DNA of 64,000 nt, from NCBI GenBank assembly GCA_037039925.1, contig JAXRKP010001461.1, forward strand, positions 42,501 through 106,500, read 5' to 3'. Numbering within the stretch: the first letter of the stretch is position 1; each line of letters begins with the position of its first letter. The notes beneath the pieces were generated by a model. It saw only the letters and a program-made list of their open reading frames with translations, did no database searches and was not told the DNA's origin. A program made the translations under genes and the position numbers. This DNA is from Doris montereyensis (Eukaryota; Mollusca; Gastropoda; Nudibranchia; Dorididae). Below are positions 13,606 to 26,000 of the stretch, piece by piece.

Positions 13606-14730
13606 GCGCAATCAAACCTGTGACAAGAAAGGACGCCATTTAGAGAGATAAAGATAGTGTTGATCAGAGAGTGCAAAAGTTACCTCTTTGTTTTTGTCTG
13701 AACGAATAGAGAGTGCTAAATAAAACCTCCTTGTCCTCCCTGGTTGGACAATAAGAGAGAGAGAGAGAGAGAGAGTGCACACAAATAAATTCATTGCTTG
13801 CACAATATATTCAGTGCTAATGCTAAACATCGACTACTTGAGCTCGTCAACTGAGTATAGGGGTGATAATCATATAGAGTATTAAAAAACACAATTGTCA
13901 ATAAAAAATGTATGTGCACAGGTATATATAATATACACTAGTATACTTCAATTCAATATATATACAACAGAAAAACAGATTGTTTGGATTCTTTTCCTCA
14001 CCGTCCAAAGGAAACAAGGCAAGAGGCACTGGTTACTCCGACATCTCTGACAAATCTATTTCATTTCTCTTCTGCTTCTTCTCATACTAAAAGCAAGAGC
14101 TCTTCAAGCTCTGAAAGAATCCTCAGATCAGAATAGAAATAAGCTATCACATCCGTCTCTAAAGGGCCCTACACACTTAGTGACCGACCTGAGAGATATC
14201 TATAATTATGATAGTTGGACAATAAAGATTATTATGATTATTATTTTATTAGTATATTGAGGACCAAGATTCCCCCCCTAAATGCCAAAAGCTTGATCCT
14301 TACACGGTATTAACACTTTGTGGATAAAATTAATTTCGGTCAGATTCCTTGTGCTATGGGTGGGTGACATACAAATTAGCTTCCTGGTGGCTTATTTTTA
14401 ATTTTATAGTATGACATATTACATATCAAAAAGAAAGAGAATTAAAGGACAAATACACAAAAACCAACAGAAACAGATTTTTAAAACAAAAACAAATGTC
14501 TATAAGGGGTGTCCTATGTTGAACGTAATCTAAAAAACTTCAAAATAAATTCTGTACTCACCAAAGCCTGACTTGCCATTTAGTTTAGAGCAGTTATCAA
14601 CTTTTGTGTTTCAGGTACATACTAAATACTACGTTCATTTCCAGATATCCAGGTTTTTATTTGAGGAAAATATTCCATAATTTTTGAGAGTTATGAATAG
14701 TTTTGTGATTGATGTCATTAGTAAAATCTG
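13606..14730. other. Sequence without a gene
   Basis: A short (GA)n run near 13753-13775 and otherwise unremarkable AT-rich DNA. Confidence 0.4.
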
Positions 14731-15135
14731 TCTAGATCTACTCTACTAGATCTACACTACTAGCTCTCTAGATCTACACTACTAGATCTACACTACTAGA
14801 TCTACACTGCATCTACTACTGAATCTACACTACTAGATCTACACTACTAGATCTCACTACTACATCTACACTACTAGATCTACACTGCTAGATCTACACT
14901 GCTAGATCTACACTACTAGATCTACATTACTAGATCTACACTAGATCTACACTACTAGATCTACACTACTACATCTACACTAGATCTACACTACTAGATC
15001 TACACTACTAGATCTACACTACTAGATCTACACACTACTAGATCTCACTACTAGATCTATACTACTAGATCTACACTACTAGATCTGACTGCTAGATCTA
15101 CACTACTAGAAACTACATCTACATTACTGATCTAG
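14731..15135. repeat. 14 bp palindrome-bearing tandem array
   Basis: The unit is ACTAGATCTACACT, about 25 copies with some partial units. Each full unit contains the 8 bp palindrome TAGATCTA. Confidence 0.9.
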
Positions 15136-16240
15136 AAACTTTTTGTTGGTGACTGGCACTCAAAATCACTACTACTGCTACTATCAATTTCACTACTCCT
15201 AGATCTACATCGATTTTCCTCCACTAAAATTGGCTTGAAAAGTTCAAATGCCTGATCTTTAGGGTGGTTTTCACAGTGGAAGATGACAGAATATCAGCTT
15301 ACATTGTTTACCTGATCGAAAGGTAGAAATGTGCAGTCGGGAAACAAACGCTTTGTAAACAGTAAACTGTCAGAATTTGTTTGAAAATTCATTAAAAGTC
15401 TTGTTATGACTAAACAAGTGGCGTATTTGGTAGAAACAAAACAAAACCAAAACTTGAGGTGATCTGTAGAGACTTAAATGCTCCATATGCGAGGTTTGAA
15501 TTTTACACGTCTGTAAAACAAATTTCCCTCTGGGATGCACTAAAGTATTTGAATCTGAATTCATAAGTTAAGACTCCAGGCATTTGGGGATGGCATCCTG
15601 TGGGGGTATCATTATCAGCAACAGCGTACAAGCCAGACGACGATTAGGGAGTCTATTAAAAGAATTCTTAGCAACCACGGACAAGCCAGGCACTGGCTAG
15701 CTACTCAAAAAGCTTTGAGGTAATTCGTTCACAAAAGAGCGTTAAAAATAAATAAAATCAAAAGCTCATTTTCACTTTTAATTTTTTACTTTGTTCATTC
15801 TCTAAAAGCGTGAGCGTGTACTAATTGCTATAGCGGATTTTCTTTTTCTAATGGCCTACTTACATGAGCTCATATTGTTTGAGTTTTTGATCAATGCATA
15901 ACTGAGAAGCAAAAGTCAAAACTCAGTACCAGTATTGGAATGTTTGCTCACATACATTTTTCTGGCGAAGATTGAATTCAAATGAATGAAGAATGTTTTT
16001 ACTTTACAAATTACAGTGCTTCTTCCTCATAATTGCGCAACAGAAACGAAAACAGCAACAACAATTTTTTTTCACTTTTGATTTCTTCCCTTTTTTTATC
16101 ACAGGCATAGTGTATACACAAGAACATGTTTTGATTGATCTTGAATATTAAAAAATAAAAAAAATAAAAAATGAAAGCCACAAGGAAAAAAAGAAATAGA
16201 GAAATGAAGAGAGAGAGAAAAGAGAGAGAGAGAGAGAGAT

Positions 16241-16329
<89 letters not shown>

Positions 16330-16471
16330 AGAGACAGAGACAGAGACAGAGACAGAGACAGACAGAGAGAGAGACACACAGAGACAGAGAGACTGAGACA
16401 CAGACACAAAAAAAAATAATCCTGCAATCAAAAGGTCAAACATTGTCCTTCACGTATATAACTGGGAAGAT
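15136..16471 (-). other. 3' flank of LRSAM1, probable 3' UTR at its right end
   Basis: No coding sequence is supported here. The 3' UTR must begin at 16471 on the minus strand. A pure purine run (CT on the transcript) sits 70-270 bp after the stop. I could not identify a convincing polyadenylation signal close to the stop. Confidence 0.4.
16205..16400. repeat. (GA)n microsatellite in probable 3' UTR
   Basis: Near-uninterrupted GAGA, about 120 bp pure, followed by GACAGA variants. The two long open frames across it are low-complexity artefacts. Confidence 0.9.
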
Positions 16472-16606
16472 TCAAGAGCCTTGTACAGGAATAGAAAGGC
16501 GGATTTGTGCTGCGATTGGTGAGCGACAAAGAGGGCAGTCTTTCAGCGGCTTGGCACAGGCACTACAGCAGCAAACGTGTCCACACGTTAAGAAGATAAT
16601 GTCCGA
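16472..16606 (-). CDS. LRSAM1: LRSAM1 exon R: C-terminal RING finger and stop
   Basis: 135 nt from acceptor CAAACAG to a TGA stop at 16472-16474, in phase with exon Q. It reads SDIIFLTCGHVCCCSACAKP, then LKDCPLCRSPIAA, ending SIPVQGS. Combined with CAVC in exon Q this completes a C3HC4 RING: CxxC, C-G-H, CxxC and CPLC. The RING binds the E2 enzyme and gives the ligase activity. The CGHVCCC core and the location at the extreme C-terminus are characteristic of LRSAM1. No lesion. Confidence 0.93.
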   Translation of the reverse strand, partial: SDIIFLTCGHVCCCSACAKPLKDCPLCRSPIAAQIRLSIPVQGS

Positions 16607-19600
16607 CTGTTTGGGAAAATGAATGATTTTTTTTTTTAAAATGCAAACACTATAGTTTTATTATTAATTCAATCAAAATTTCTTAGATGGAAAATTACAG
16701 TAAAAGAACTTCCTTCAAAGCCATTATGACCCATTGATATTAAATTTCAACAAAAGCATAAAACTAAACAGATTTAAAGGGGCGATGAAACGTACATCTT
16801 GAATAGAGCAGCAGTAGCAAATACAATGAATAACGGGCTGCGGAAAGCTATTACAATAGGATCATGACCTTTAGTGTCAGAAAGAGGCTTAAGTGGACCA
16901 ATGATTTTTCTAGAAATAACGGTAGTTAAAATCAGTAACAAGAAAAGGATTGATGAGCTAATTTGATGTTAGAGGAAAAGGTGTTACCTACTGCCAGTTG
17001 TGGCTGGCTCGAACAATGGGAAACAATCAGCAGACGGCCAGTTTTGGCCGGGTTAAATCTTTATGAATTTTTAAAACTTCGCATAACACTAATATTTACA
17101 TTCTTTACCAGACTTAATTACATCCTTTACAAGGTAATTACAGACTTTACTTATAACATCCTTTACAAGGTAATTACAGATAACACTCATATTTACATAC
17201 GGTAATTAGACACTCATATTTACCTTCTTTACCAGACTTACAGATAACACTCATATTTACATCCTTTACAAGGTAATTAATTACAGATAACACTCATATT
17301 TACCTTCTTTGTGGATAACACTCATATTTACATCCTTTACAAGGTAATTACAGACTTACAGATAACACTCATATTTACACTTTACAAAGGTAATTACAGA
17401 CTTACAGATAACACTCATATTTACCTTCTTTACAAGGTAATTACAGACTTACAGATAACACTCATATTTACATCCTTTACAAGGTAATTACAGACTTACG
17501 GATAACACTCATATTTACCTTCTTTACAAGGTAATTACAGACTTACAGATATTTACATCCTTTACAAGGTAATTACAGACTTACAGATAACACTCATATT
17601 TACCAAGGTAATTACAGACTTACAGATAACACTACATATTTACCTCTTTACAAGGTAATTAAGTACTTATATTTACCTTCTTTACAAGACTTACAGATAA
17701 CACTCTATATTTACATTCTTACAGGATAATATCACGGTAATTAAATTACACTCATATTTACATTCTTGGTAATTGACTGACTCCAAACAAATACAACATA
17801 CTAAGTACCTATCAAGCAGGATCCACACTACAGGTATGATGACCTAGCCACAGAAATATCACTAAATTAACATTTACATCTAGTCTCGTTCTCCTCAACC
17901 CCACTCTCAGTATGGCCATTAGCCTAATACAGGACTAGACGCAAAAAATAATAACAGCAGTACCTGTTTATCCATACAAACAGCGCATTCAGAGTTGATG
18001 CCCCTTGCTGTGATAGACGACTGGCGCTCAATGAGCGACGGAGGTAGGGGAGATGGGTTGTGCCTCAGCCGGGGGCGCCGTGGGTAAAGCCTCGGCCAGT
18101 GGTATGCTCGGCTCCTGTGAAAGATAAACACAAAAAATAAAAAGTACAAGACATTTGCTAAACAAAACAATATGTGTAGATCTCCAACAAAAATATGGAT
18201 TCAAGATATTTGTGAAAAGCGTAAGTTAGTGCCTGGCTATGGGCGAAGAAGAACATTGTCAGGATGTTGATATGATGAAACAATGGAAAAAAAGCGCTAC
18301 AAAATCATTGAGTGTTTGGTAAGGACTGTGAATTAATTGGCTTAAAACGGGGGGGGTTGGGGTGGGGATTTTGGGTCCTAAATCATTAATATTTGATATA
18401 TGTCTATACTTCACACATACAAAAGGCCATCGTGTTGTGATCAAGTTTTTTTGTCGCTCAGCATTTTGGTTGTCATGGTGAGGATGATTACATTGGATTT
18501 TATACATTTAAAAAAAATCGCTTAAACCCTTTAACGGTTAAGCCGACAAAAAACGACAGGAGCAAAATCCTGCTGAAAAGTTTAAGAAACAAAAAACCTG
18601 CCAACACAAACCAACATTGTACAGGCCGACGAAAAGCGACATGTGACACACCTCTTTTTTGTTAGCTCTAATTAGTCATGTCAATGATGCCATTGTTCTA
18701 AATTTAGAATAGAATACAAGACTTAAGGTTAAGGCATCTTCACGCGACCAACTGAAGGTTGAGAGGAAGTTGAACGTACAGAGCAAGATGGTAAACGCTT
18801 AATGTAAACACGAAAGGGTAAGTCACAACACTAGCATCCAAAGTCAACCAAATGTCAGATGTATGAAGTAAAAACAAATGTGTCACGGTTTTATCATGAC
18901 AGTTTGTTGGTATCTGATTTAGTTGTTGAGAAAAAAAAAATTGAAATAAAATTCTATAAAATCTCAAAAGACACCAAGTCTTAAAACTAAATGGTCAATA
19001 AATTCAAAACCGTCATTTTTCCTTCAAAAAGCAATCATACAAATTTATTCGAATTGAAGGCCAAATTCTTTTCCTTGTAGAAACCAGTTTTGAAAAAAAA
19101 TGCCTTTTTATATCTGAAACCCAAAATCTGTGCGGGAGCGTTTCATGAGCAGGGCCTCATGGAATTGTAGCATCAATACTAAATCTAATTAATAAGTATC
19201 GATTGGGGCAGGGTAAAATTTCTCTTTACATAATACTACAAATGACAGGCAATGGCTCCTTTCTCATTCTCATATTTTAAAATATTCAGGAACAACAATG
19301 AGTCAATTTATGATATCTTTAGCAAAAAGATTCACATTCACATAGTTTTTATGTTTTGCACTGTTGTAGATCAATCTCAGAAGCTTTACAGCGAATTAAA
19401 ATGATATTTTCTAAAATTCAATATTCTTCAAACTACTAAGTCCAGCTAACATCCCCTCTCTTTCTGCTGTTTTCAATTGAAAGGGCGTATAATCGCTTCT
19501 GTCTCTCAACCAAGTTTCGGTGTAATCACGATACACATGTTTTCTTCTCCCAATTTCTTATTTGTATGAAACAAACCAGTAAACCTACATCAATACAATA

Positions 19601-19955
19601 ACCGACAACTCAGATGTTTGCACTAGTAGCAAATTTCCACAGCTTCCATAGATTACACAATATCAGCGGAGACGCCCTTTGATTTGAAAACGGCCGTCGA
19701 ATTCTTGCCCTCCGTTTTCAAATGAAAGGCGTGTTATCTTTTTCAGCACAAGACTGACTCCTACGATCACCTTGATGGGCGGCGAGATGAAGAAATATCT
19801 CTCTCTCCTATCTCTCTTTCATCTCTCTTTGTCTCTGTCTCTCTCCTATCTCTCTTTTCTCTTGTTCTCTCTCTCTCCTATCTCTCTCTTTCTCTATCTC
19901 TCCCTTGTCTCTCTCTATATATCTCTCTCTCTTTGTTTGTCTCTCTCTGTCCCTT

Positions 19956-20021
<66 letters not shown>

Positions 20022-23000
20022 ATCTCTCTCTCTCTGTCTCTCTCCCTATATCTCTCTCTCCCTCCCTTTGTTTGTCTCTGTCTGTCAAGGTGGCTTATAT
20101 CGCAGCGCTTGTTAGTTAAACAGAGCTAGCTTTGTCATTTCAAATGAAACCTCCAATGTGTTTTCGTCATCAGGTTTACAAATGTAGTGAGATGAGTTTC
20201 TGCCAGTTTGGTAATTATTGCAAGTTTGGTTTTCGAGATTTTGAAGTTTAAATTCATATCCACAATTAATTTCAATTTTCCAAGACCAACTTTGAACTCT
20301 TGTTGCGTAATAACGAACGATGTTTTGGGTATAATTTTGCGCTCAATGGAAAAGTACTCAGTTCACACTTGGTGACCACACGCTTGTGACATTTAGACAA
20401 ATAAATATGGTGAAAAAACCCCAATATAATATGGTCATTTAATTGGTATTTCCGCAACTGCCGACAGGTAAGGCTTGCGTTGCCTTCTGACTGGTAGCTG
20501 ACCTCGGTCCAACGTGACCTAACTGGTGGGCAGAAGCGACTAAGAGTACGGTTTTCAATGCCGTGCCCCACACAAGTGCAATAACTGTACATCCCAAGCA
20601 GGACATTTCATTCAAAGTCCTTCTCAACTCCCTGTGGAGGCACTTTGTACTATCACTCAGACAAGATCTTTCTCTACCCACAGCTGGGTACTCATTCACA
20701 CCTGAGTCAAGTAAGTGAGGAGAGCAAAGCAAAGTACCTTTCCTAAAGTACAACATTGTGTCAAAACACCTGAGCCAGCCATGAGGGTTTGAACCAGTGT
20801 CGCTGTGATTACAAAAACACACAACACTACGGTTTCCCTACAACGTCCCACAATTTTAGGAATTTCTAGGAATAAAAACAAATAAAAGTAGAGCTTCTAG
20901 GAGACATTATTTTCTAGAAGGTTCTGGGCTTTTCTAGAATGCCGTAAGCCCTGAATGAAGTTGGTGAGACGGCACATGTGAGCCTGAACAATTTGAATAT
21001 TTTCGTGACTCCTCTCAACGTCACTGAAACATACCCGCAACAGCTCTTTCATCTTTTCAGGAGCGGGTTTGATCCCTCCTGACATGGAGTCAATGTTTTT
21101 GAGTATCTCGTCGCAGGCCCAGTTCGTGGACACCCATTTGCGACAAGTCCTTGTCGGTCAGAGTCTGCATGGTCTCTATGGTGATGCGGTGGCGGGCAAA
21201 CACAGGGATGTAGTCGCCGGCACCGGACGCGTCCAGAATTTCCTTTACAGACTTTTCAAGCTGACTCTCCTGTGAATGAAAAATTAAAATAAACACACAC
21301 AAATAAAAAATACATGAAATTTAAATAGAATTGAATGCGAAGATATAAATTGCTTAACTCTTTGCTTAGCATTGGTGGCTAAGTCGGTAGGTGGCTGGGC
21401 TTAGCATCATAAGATTTGGGGTTCGAATCCTAGAAATGCTAGGGTCTGACACTGTATTCCTTAGGAAAAACATTCAACACACATTTCCCCCTGCTCGATC
21501 AAGGTGTAAATGGGAACCAAATGCCAGCTTGGGAGTAAAAACCTACGGTAGTCTAGTGTCCTGTTCAGGAAGTGATTACCATCAGTTGTTTCGCTTCAAG
21601 CTACAGAACCAAGGATAAGCACTTGTTCTATAGGTCCTTAAGGCCTTGCAGGAACTTCTTAATTTTTCTAACCATTTTCTTGCTACATGGTTTTCCATCA
21701 TTTTCATGCTATAAACTAAGCTAAGACACTGCTGGTCACCGGCACTCATTTTACCCTGGTACAGTGAGGCTATGGAACAAACTGCCAACACATATCAAGT
21801 GATATCAAGTACCGATACACTATTCGATACTTAGGTTAGGCAGGTTTTCATTGCATTTCTAGTGACCTCTCACACCGCAATAACACTGAAGACTTCAAAA
21901 ACATACTTAAATACATTGTTTTAACATCAAAATTGGATTGACAGTGTGGTTTAGTTCACGGTCATGCACAGCGACAAGAATTGACTCAGTTATTATGAAT
22001 GAGAAGAAGAAGGTAATAGTATTACATGAAAAGAAACAAAACAAACCAACTACAGGAGTAGCAGTTTAAAAGGAAGACGTCCTATGGGGGGGGGGGGGGG
22101 GGATGAAAAAACGTGCAGATAGGCAGACTGTGCTGGTAAGCGGAAGGAATTTTTTTACCACCTGACAAGCACTCAACAAATCAATGAAAGTTTTCTCGTT
22201 GACCAACACTGCATTGGTTAGACAGGCATATTTTAGTTGATTGACAAAGATTAACCTCAATAGATTTTGTAACCAATGTGAAGCAATCATGAGTATAGAA
22301 CAAAAACATTGTTCATTTTTCTGAAGCAAAATACCAAACATCGTGACGCCGCACTGTCTGGCAGGTAGAGTATGATTCACTGTTAACGGCTTATGTTAGA
22401 CGATGCCCATTGATTGCTTGACACGGGTGGGTGAAATTGGTCATTGAAATAAGGTGTTTGTTAAAACATCATGCTGTTGACTGGTCTGGTAGTATTGTTA
22501 AAAGGCCAATTGATATAATGTGGCGAAAAATCTCTGTTTCTTTTTCTGAGACTGTCTCTTTCTCTTTTTCTAGGCAGTTGTGTTCAATTCTCTATTTTTA
22601 TTCATTTTCCTTCTCTTTTTAATATTTTAAAAGGAATTGTTTTGTAGCATGGTGCCAACCAGCCATTACTTTGAAAACGTTTGAACATTCAATGATTCTT
22701 AGTAATAATGTGGCAAAGAGGCTGAAAAATTCCCTGCCCTGTCTCACTTTCTATCATTTAGGCCTATAACACTGTATTCCTGTAATACATCTTTCTCTTT
22801 TTCTCATGAAGTTTGCAAGTTTTATTCAATTCCAATCTATTTTTTATTCATCCTTTTCCTCTCCATTTCAATCTGAAATTAGATAGACAAAATATGATGA
22901 CTCAGTTTGAGAATTGTTTGTTTTTTGGTCGTTTTGTTTCTTGTTTTTATGTTCATTATATACTTACATGATGGTGCCACATGACCACCTCATATGTTTC

Positions 23001-26000
23001 ACCATTAGTTTCGTATGAAATCCACTCGTTTGACTCCTTTCAATGATTCTTTGTATCCTTCTCGCTGATGAAGAGCTCAATACTGGAAAATTTCCCTGCC
23101 CTGTCTCACTCTCTCTATCCATTTTAGGCAAACTATAATTCCTTATTTCCACTGCTATCCATTAATTATTCCTGTAATACACATCTATCCAACTTGAAGT
23201 TTATCCATTCCACTTCTACCAAGTTGATTACCTCTATCAATGATCCAACTTGGGCAATCACTCTCACCCATTCCACTTCTATCCGTTGGTATTGAACCAA
23301 CCAATACTTCTGTCTGTCCATCCTCTACCCATTCCACTTCTCCATTTCAATCTGAAATTAGATAGACAACATATGATGACATTCCAGTTCATTGAGAATT
23401 GTTTCCATTTGTTTGTTTGTCTGTTTGCTTCAATGCATCTCTCATCATACCCACTTATCCACTTACATATATACACATTCCACTTCATCCAACTTGGGCA
23501 CATAAACACATATCCATTCCACTTTCTATCCAGGCTTGGGCAATCCTCTCTCTATCCCTTTCCACTTTCTATCCAACTTGGGCAATCACTTCTCTCTATC
23601 CATTCCACTGCTATCCAACTTGGGCAATCACTCTCTCTATCCAACTTCTATCCAACTTGGGCAATCACTCTCTCTATCCATTCCACTTCTATCCAACTTG
23701 GGCAATCACTCTCTCTATCCATTCCACTTCTATCCAACTTGGGCAATCACTCTCTCTATCCATTTCACTTCTATTCAACTTGGGCAATCACTCTCTATCC
23801 ATTCCACTGCTATCCACCTTGGGCAATCACTCTCTCTATCCATTCCACTGCTATCCACCTTGGGCAATCACTCTCTCTATCCATTCCACTGCTATCCACC
23901 TTGGGCAATCACTCTCTATCCATTCCACTGCTATCCACCTTGGGCAATCACTCTCTCTATCCATTCCACTGCTATCCACCTTGGGCAATCACTCTCTCTA
24001 TCCATTCCACTGCTATCCACCTTGGGCAATCACTCTCTCTATCCATTCCACTGCTATCCACCTTGGGCAATCACTCTCTCTATCCATTCTCTATCCACCT
24101 TGGGCAATTCCTACCCATTCCACTTCTATCCAACTTGGGCAATCACTCATTCCTCTATCCAATTGGGCAATCACTCTCTCTCTATCCATTCCACTGCTAT
24201 CCATCCAACTTGGGCAATCACTCTCTCTATCCATTCCACTTCTATCCAACTTGCAATCACTCTCTCTATCCATTCCACTTCTATCCAACTTGGGCAATCA
24301 CTTCTATCTATCCACCTTGGGCAATCTCTCTCTATCCATTCCACTTCTCTATCCAACTTGGGCAATCACTCTCCACTCTATCCATTCCACTTCCTCACTT
24401 CTATCCAACTTGGGCAATCACTCTCTCTCTATCCATTCCACTTCTATCCAACTTGGGCAATCACTCTCTCTATCCATTCCACTGCTATCCAACTTGGGCA
24501 ATCACTCTCTCTATCCATTTCACTTCTATCCAACTTGGGCAATCACTCTCTCTATCCATTCCACTTCTATCCACCTTGGGCAATCACTCTCTCTATCCAT
24601 TCCACTTCTATTCACCTTGGGCAATCACTCTCTCTATCCATTCCACTTCTATCCACCTTGGGCAATCACTCTCTCTATCCATTCCACTTGTATCCACCTT
24701 GGGCAATCACTTATCCATTCTCTATCCATTCCACTTGTATCCACCTTGGGCAATCACTCTCTCTATCCATTCCACTGCTATCCACCTTGGGCAATCACTC
24801 TCTCTCATTCCCATTGTATCCACCTTGGGCAATCACTCTCTCTCATTCCACTTGTATCCACCTTGGGCAATCACTCTCTCTATCCATTCCACTGCTATCC
24901 AACCTTGGGCAATCACTCTCTTTATCCATTTCACTTTTATCCACCTTGGGCAATCACTCTCTCTATCCATTCCACTGCTATCCACCTTGGGCAATCACTC
25001 TCATTCCACTGCTATCCACCTTTCACTCTCTTTATCCACCTATTGGGCAATCACTCTCTCTATCCATTCCACTGCTATCCACCTTGGGCAATCACTCTCT
25101 CTATCCATTCCACTGCTATCCACCTTGGGCAATCACTCCATTCTTTATCCATTCCATTTCTATCCAACTTGAGCGTGTGATGGGAAGCAAAGAGATAGAA
25201 ATTTCTCCTTTTATTTCAAACTTTCTCCCTTCATTTCAACTCAACAAGAAACTGCCCTGTTGTTCTTTAACTCTTTGACTACTACAGAGTGGGTGATAAA
25301 TCGGCTTCCCACAAATTGACATGTTCAGAACACAAACAAGCCGACAAATTGGCTCTTTGTGAGACACACATTATTTCTTTTGTTTTTTATACCTTCCTAG
25401 TTTTTTATTCAACTTTTATATGGTCAAAACATCTGGTGAAGTGGCAAACACAGCGTTTGATCTTGTCGCTGGCCCAGAAAAAAAAAAAAGACTTGATGAA
25501 TTTACTTCTTCAATCCCTTGCGTTTGATCTTGTTGCTGGCCCAGAAAAAAGACTTGATGAATTTACTTCTCCAATCCCCTTGCGTTTGATCTTGTCGCTG
25601 GCCCAGAAAAAGACTTGATGAATTTACTTCTTCAATCCCATTTGCTACTTTCGTTATTACCAAAATCGAATGTCACCTAAACCCAGAAACCAAGTGTGCT
25701 TGTCAAAGACAAAAGAAGCGTGTGATGTGAACTCACTCAGGATTTTGTGGATCGCAAGTGGGGAGACATGTTGGTGCAACAGTAAACTCATATTTGTGGG
25801 GGATTGACGTTGAGGCACAGTGGAATTTATATGGGAAAGGAGAGGCAATGACGTCGGGGGCCACTGCGTCAGTCGTCCCTCTCTCTCCCATCAACAAAAA
25901 ATTGAAGTTTTAAGGGTCATAACATTGATTCTCTGAATCGGTTGGTTTTGGGTAAGCAGGTGATTAGCCCATTGTACCCTAAGTAAATGGTGGGGCTGCC

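Noticed and set aside
14240..14660. AATAAA on the minus strand as the LRSAM1 poly(A) signal
   Set aside because: About 2 kb from the stop in AT-rich sequence where the hexamer is expected by chance; no supporting downstream element.
20272..20592. 106-codon minus-strand open frame
   Set aside because: It partly covers a SINE and has no domain or exon features.
21369..21440. Functional tRNA gene
   Set aside because: A and B boxes are good but the cloverleaf stems do not form and a SINE body follows; it is a SINE head.
23250..25278. Three overlapping open frames of 580-640 codons
   Set aside because: They are translations of a 41 bp tandem array without stops; identical peptides recur in shifted frames.
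25657..25848. Minus-strand frame as the exon missing between O and P
   Set aside because: Lacks the expected aromatic-rich NYWLxQY pattern and a usable splice pair.
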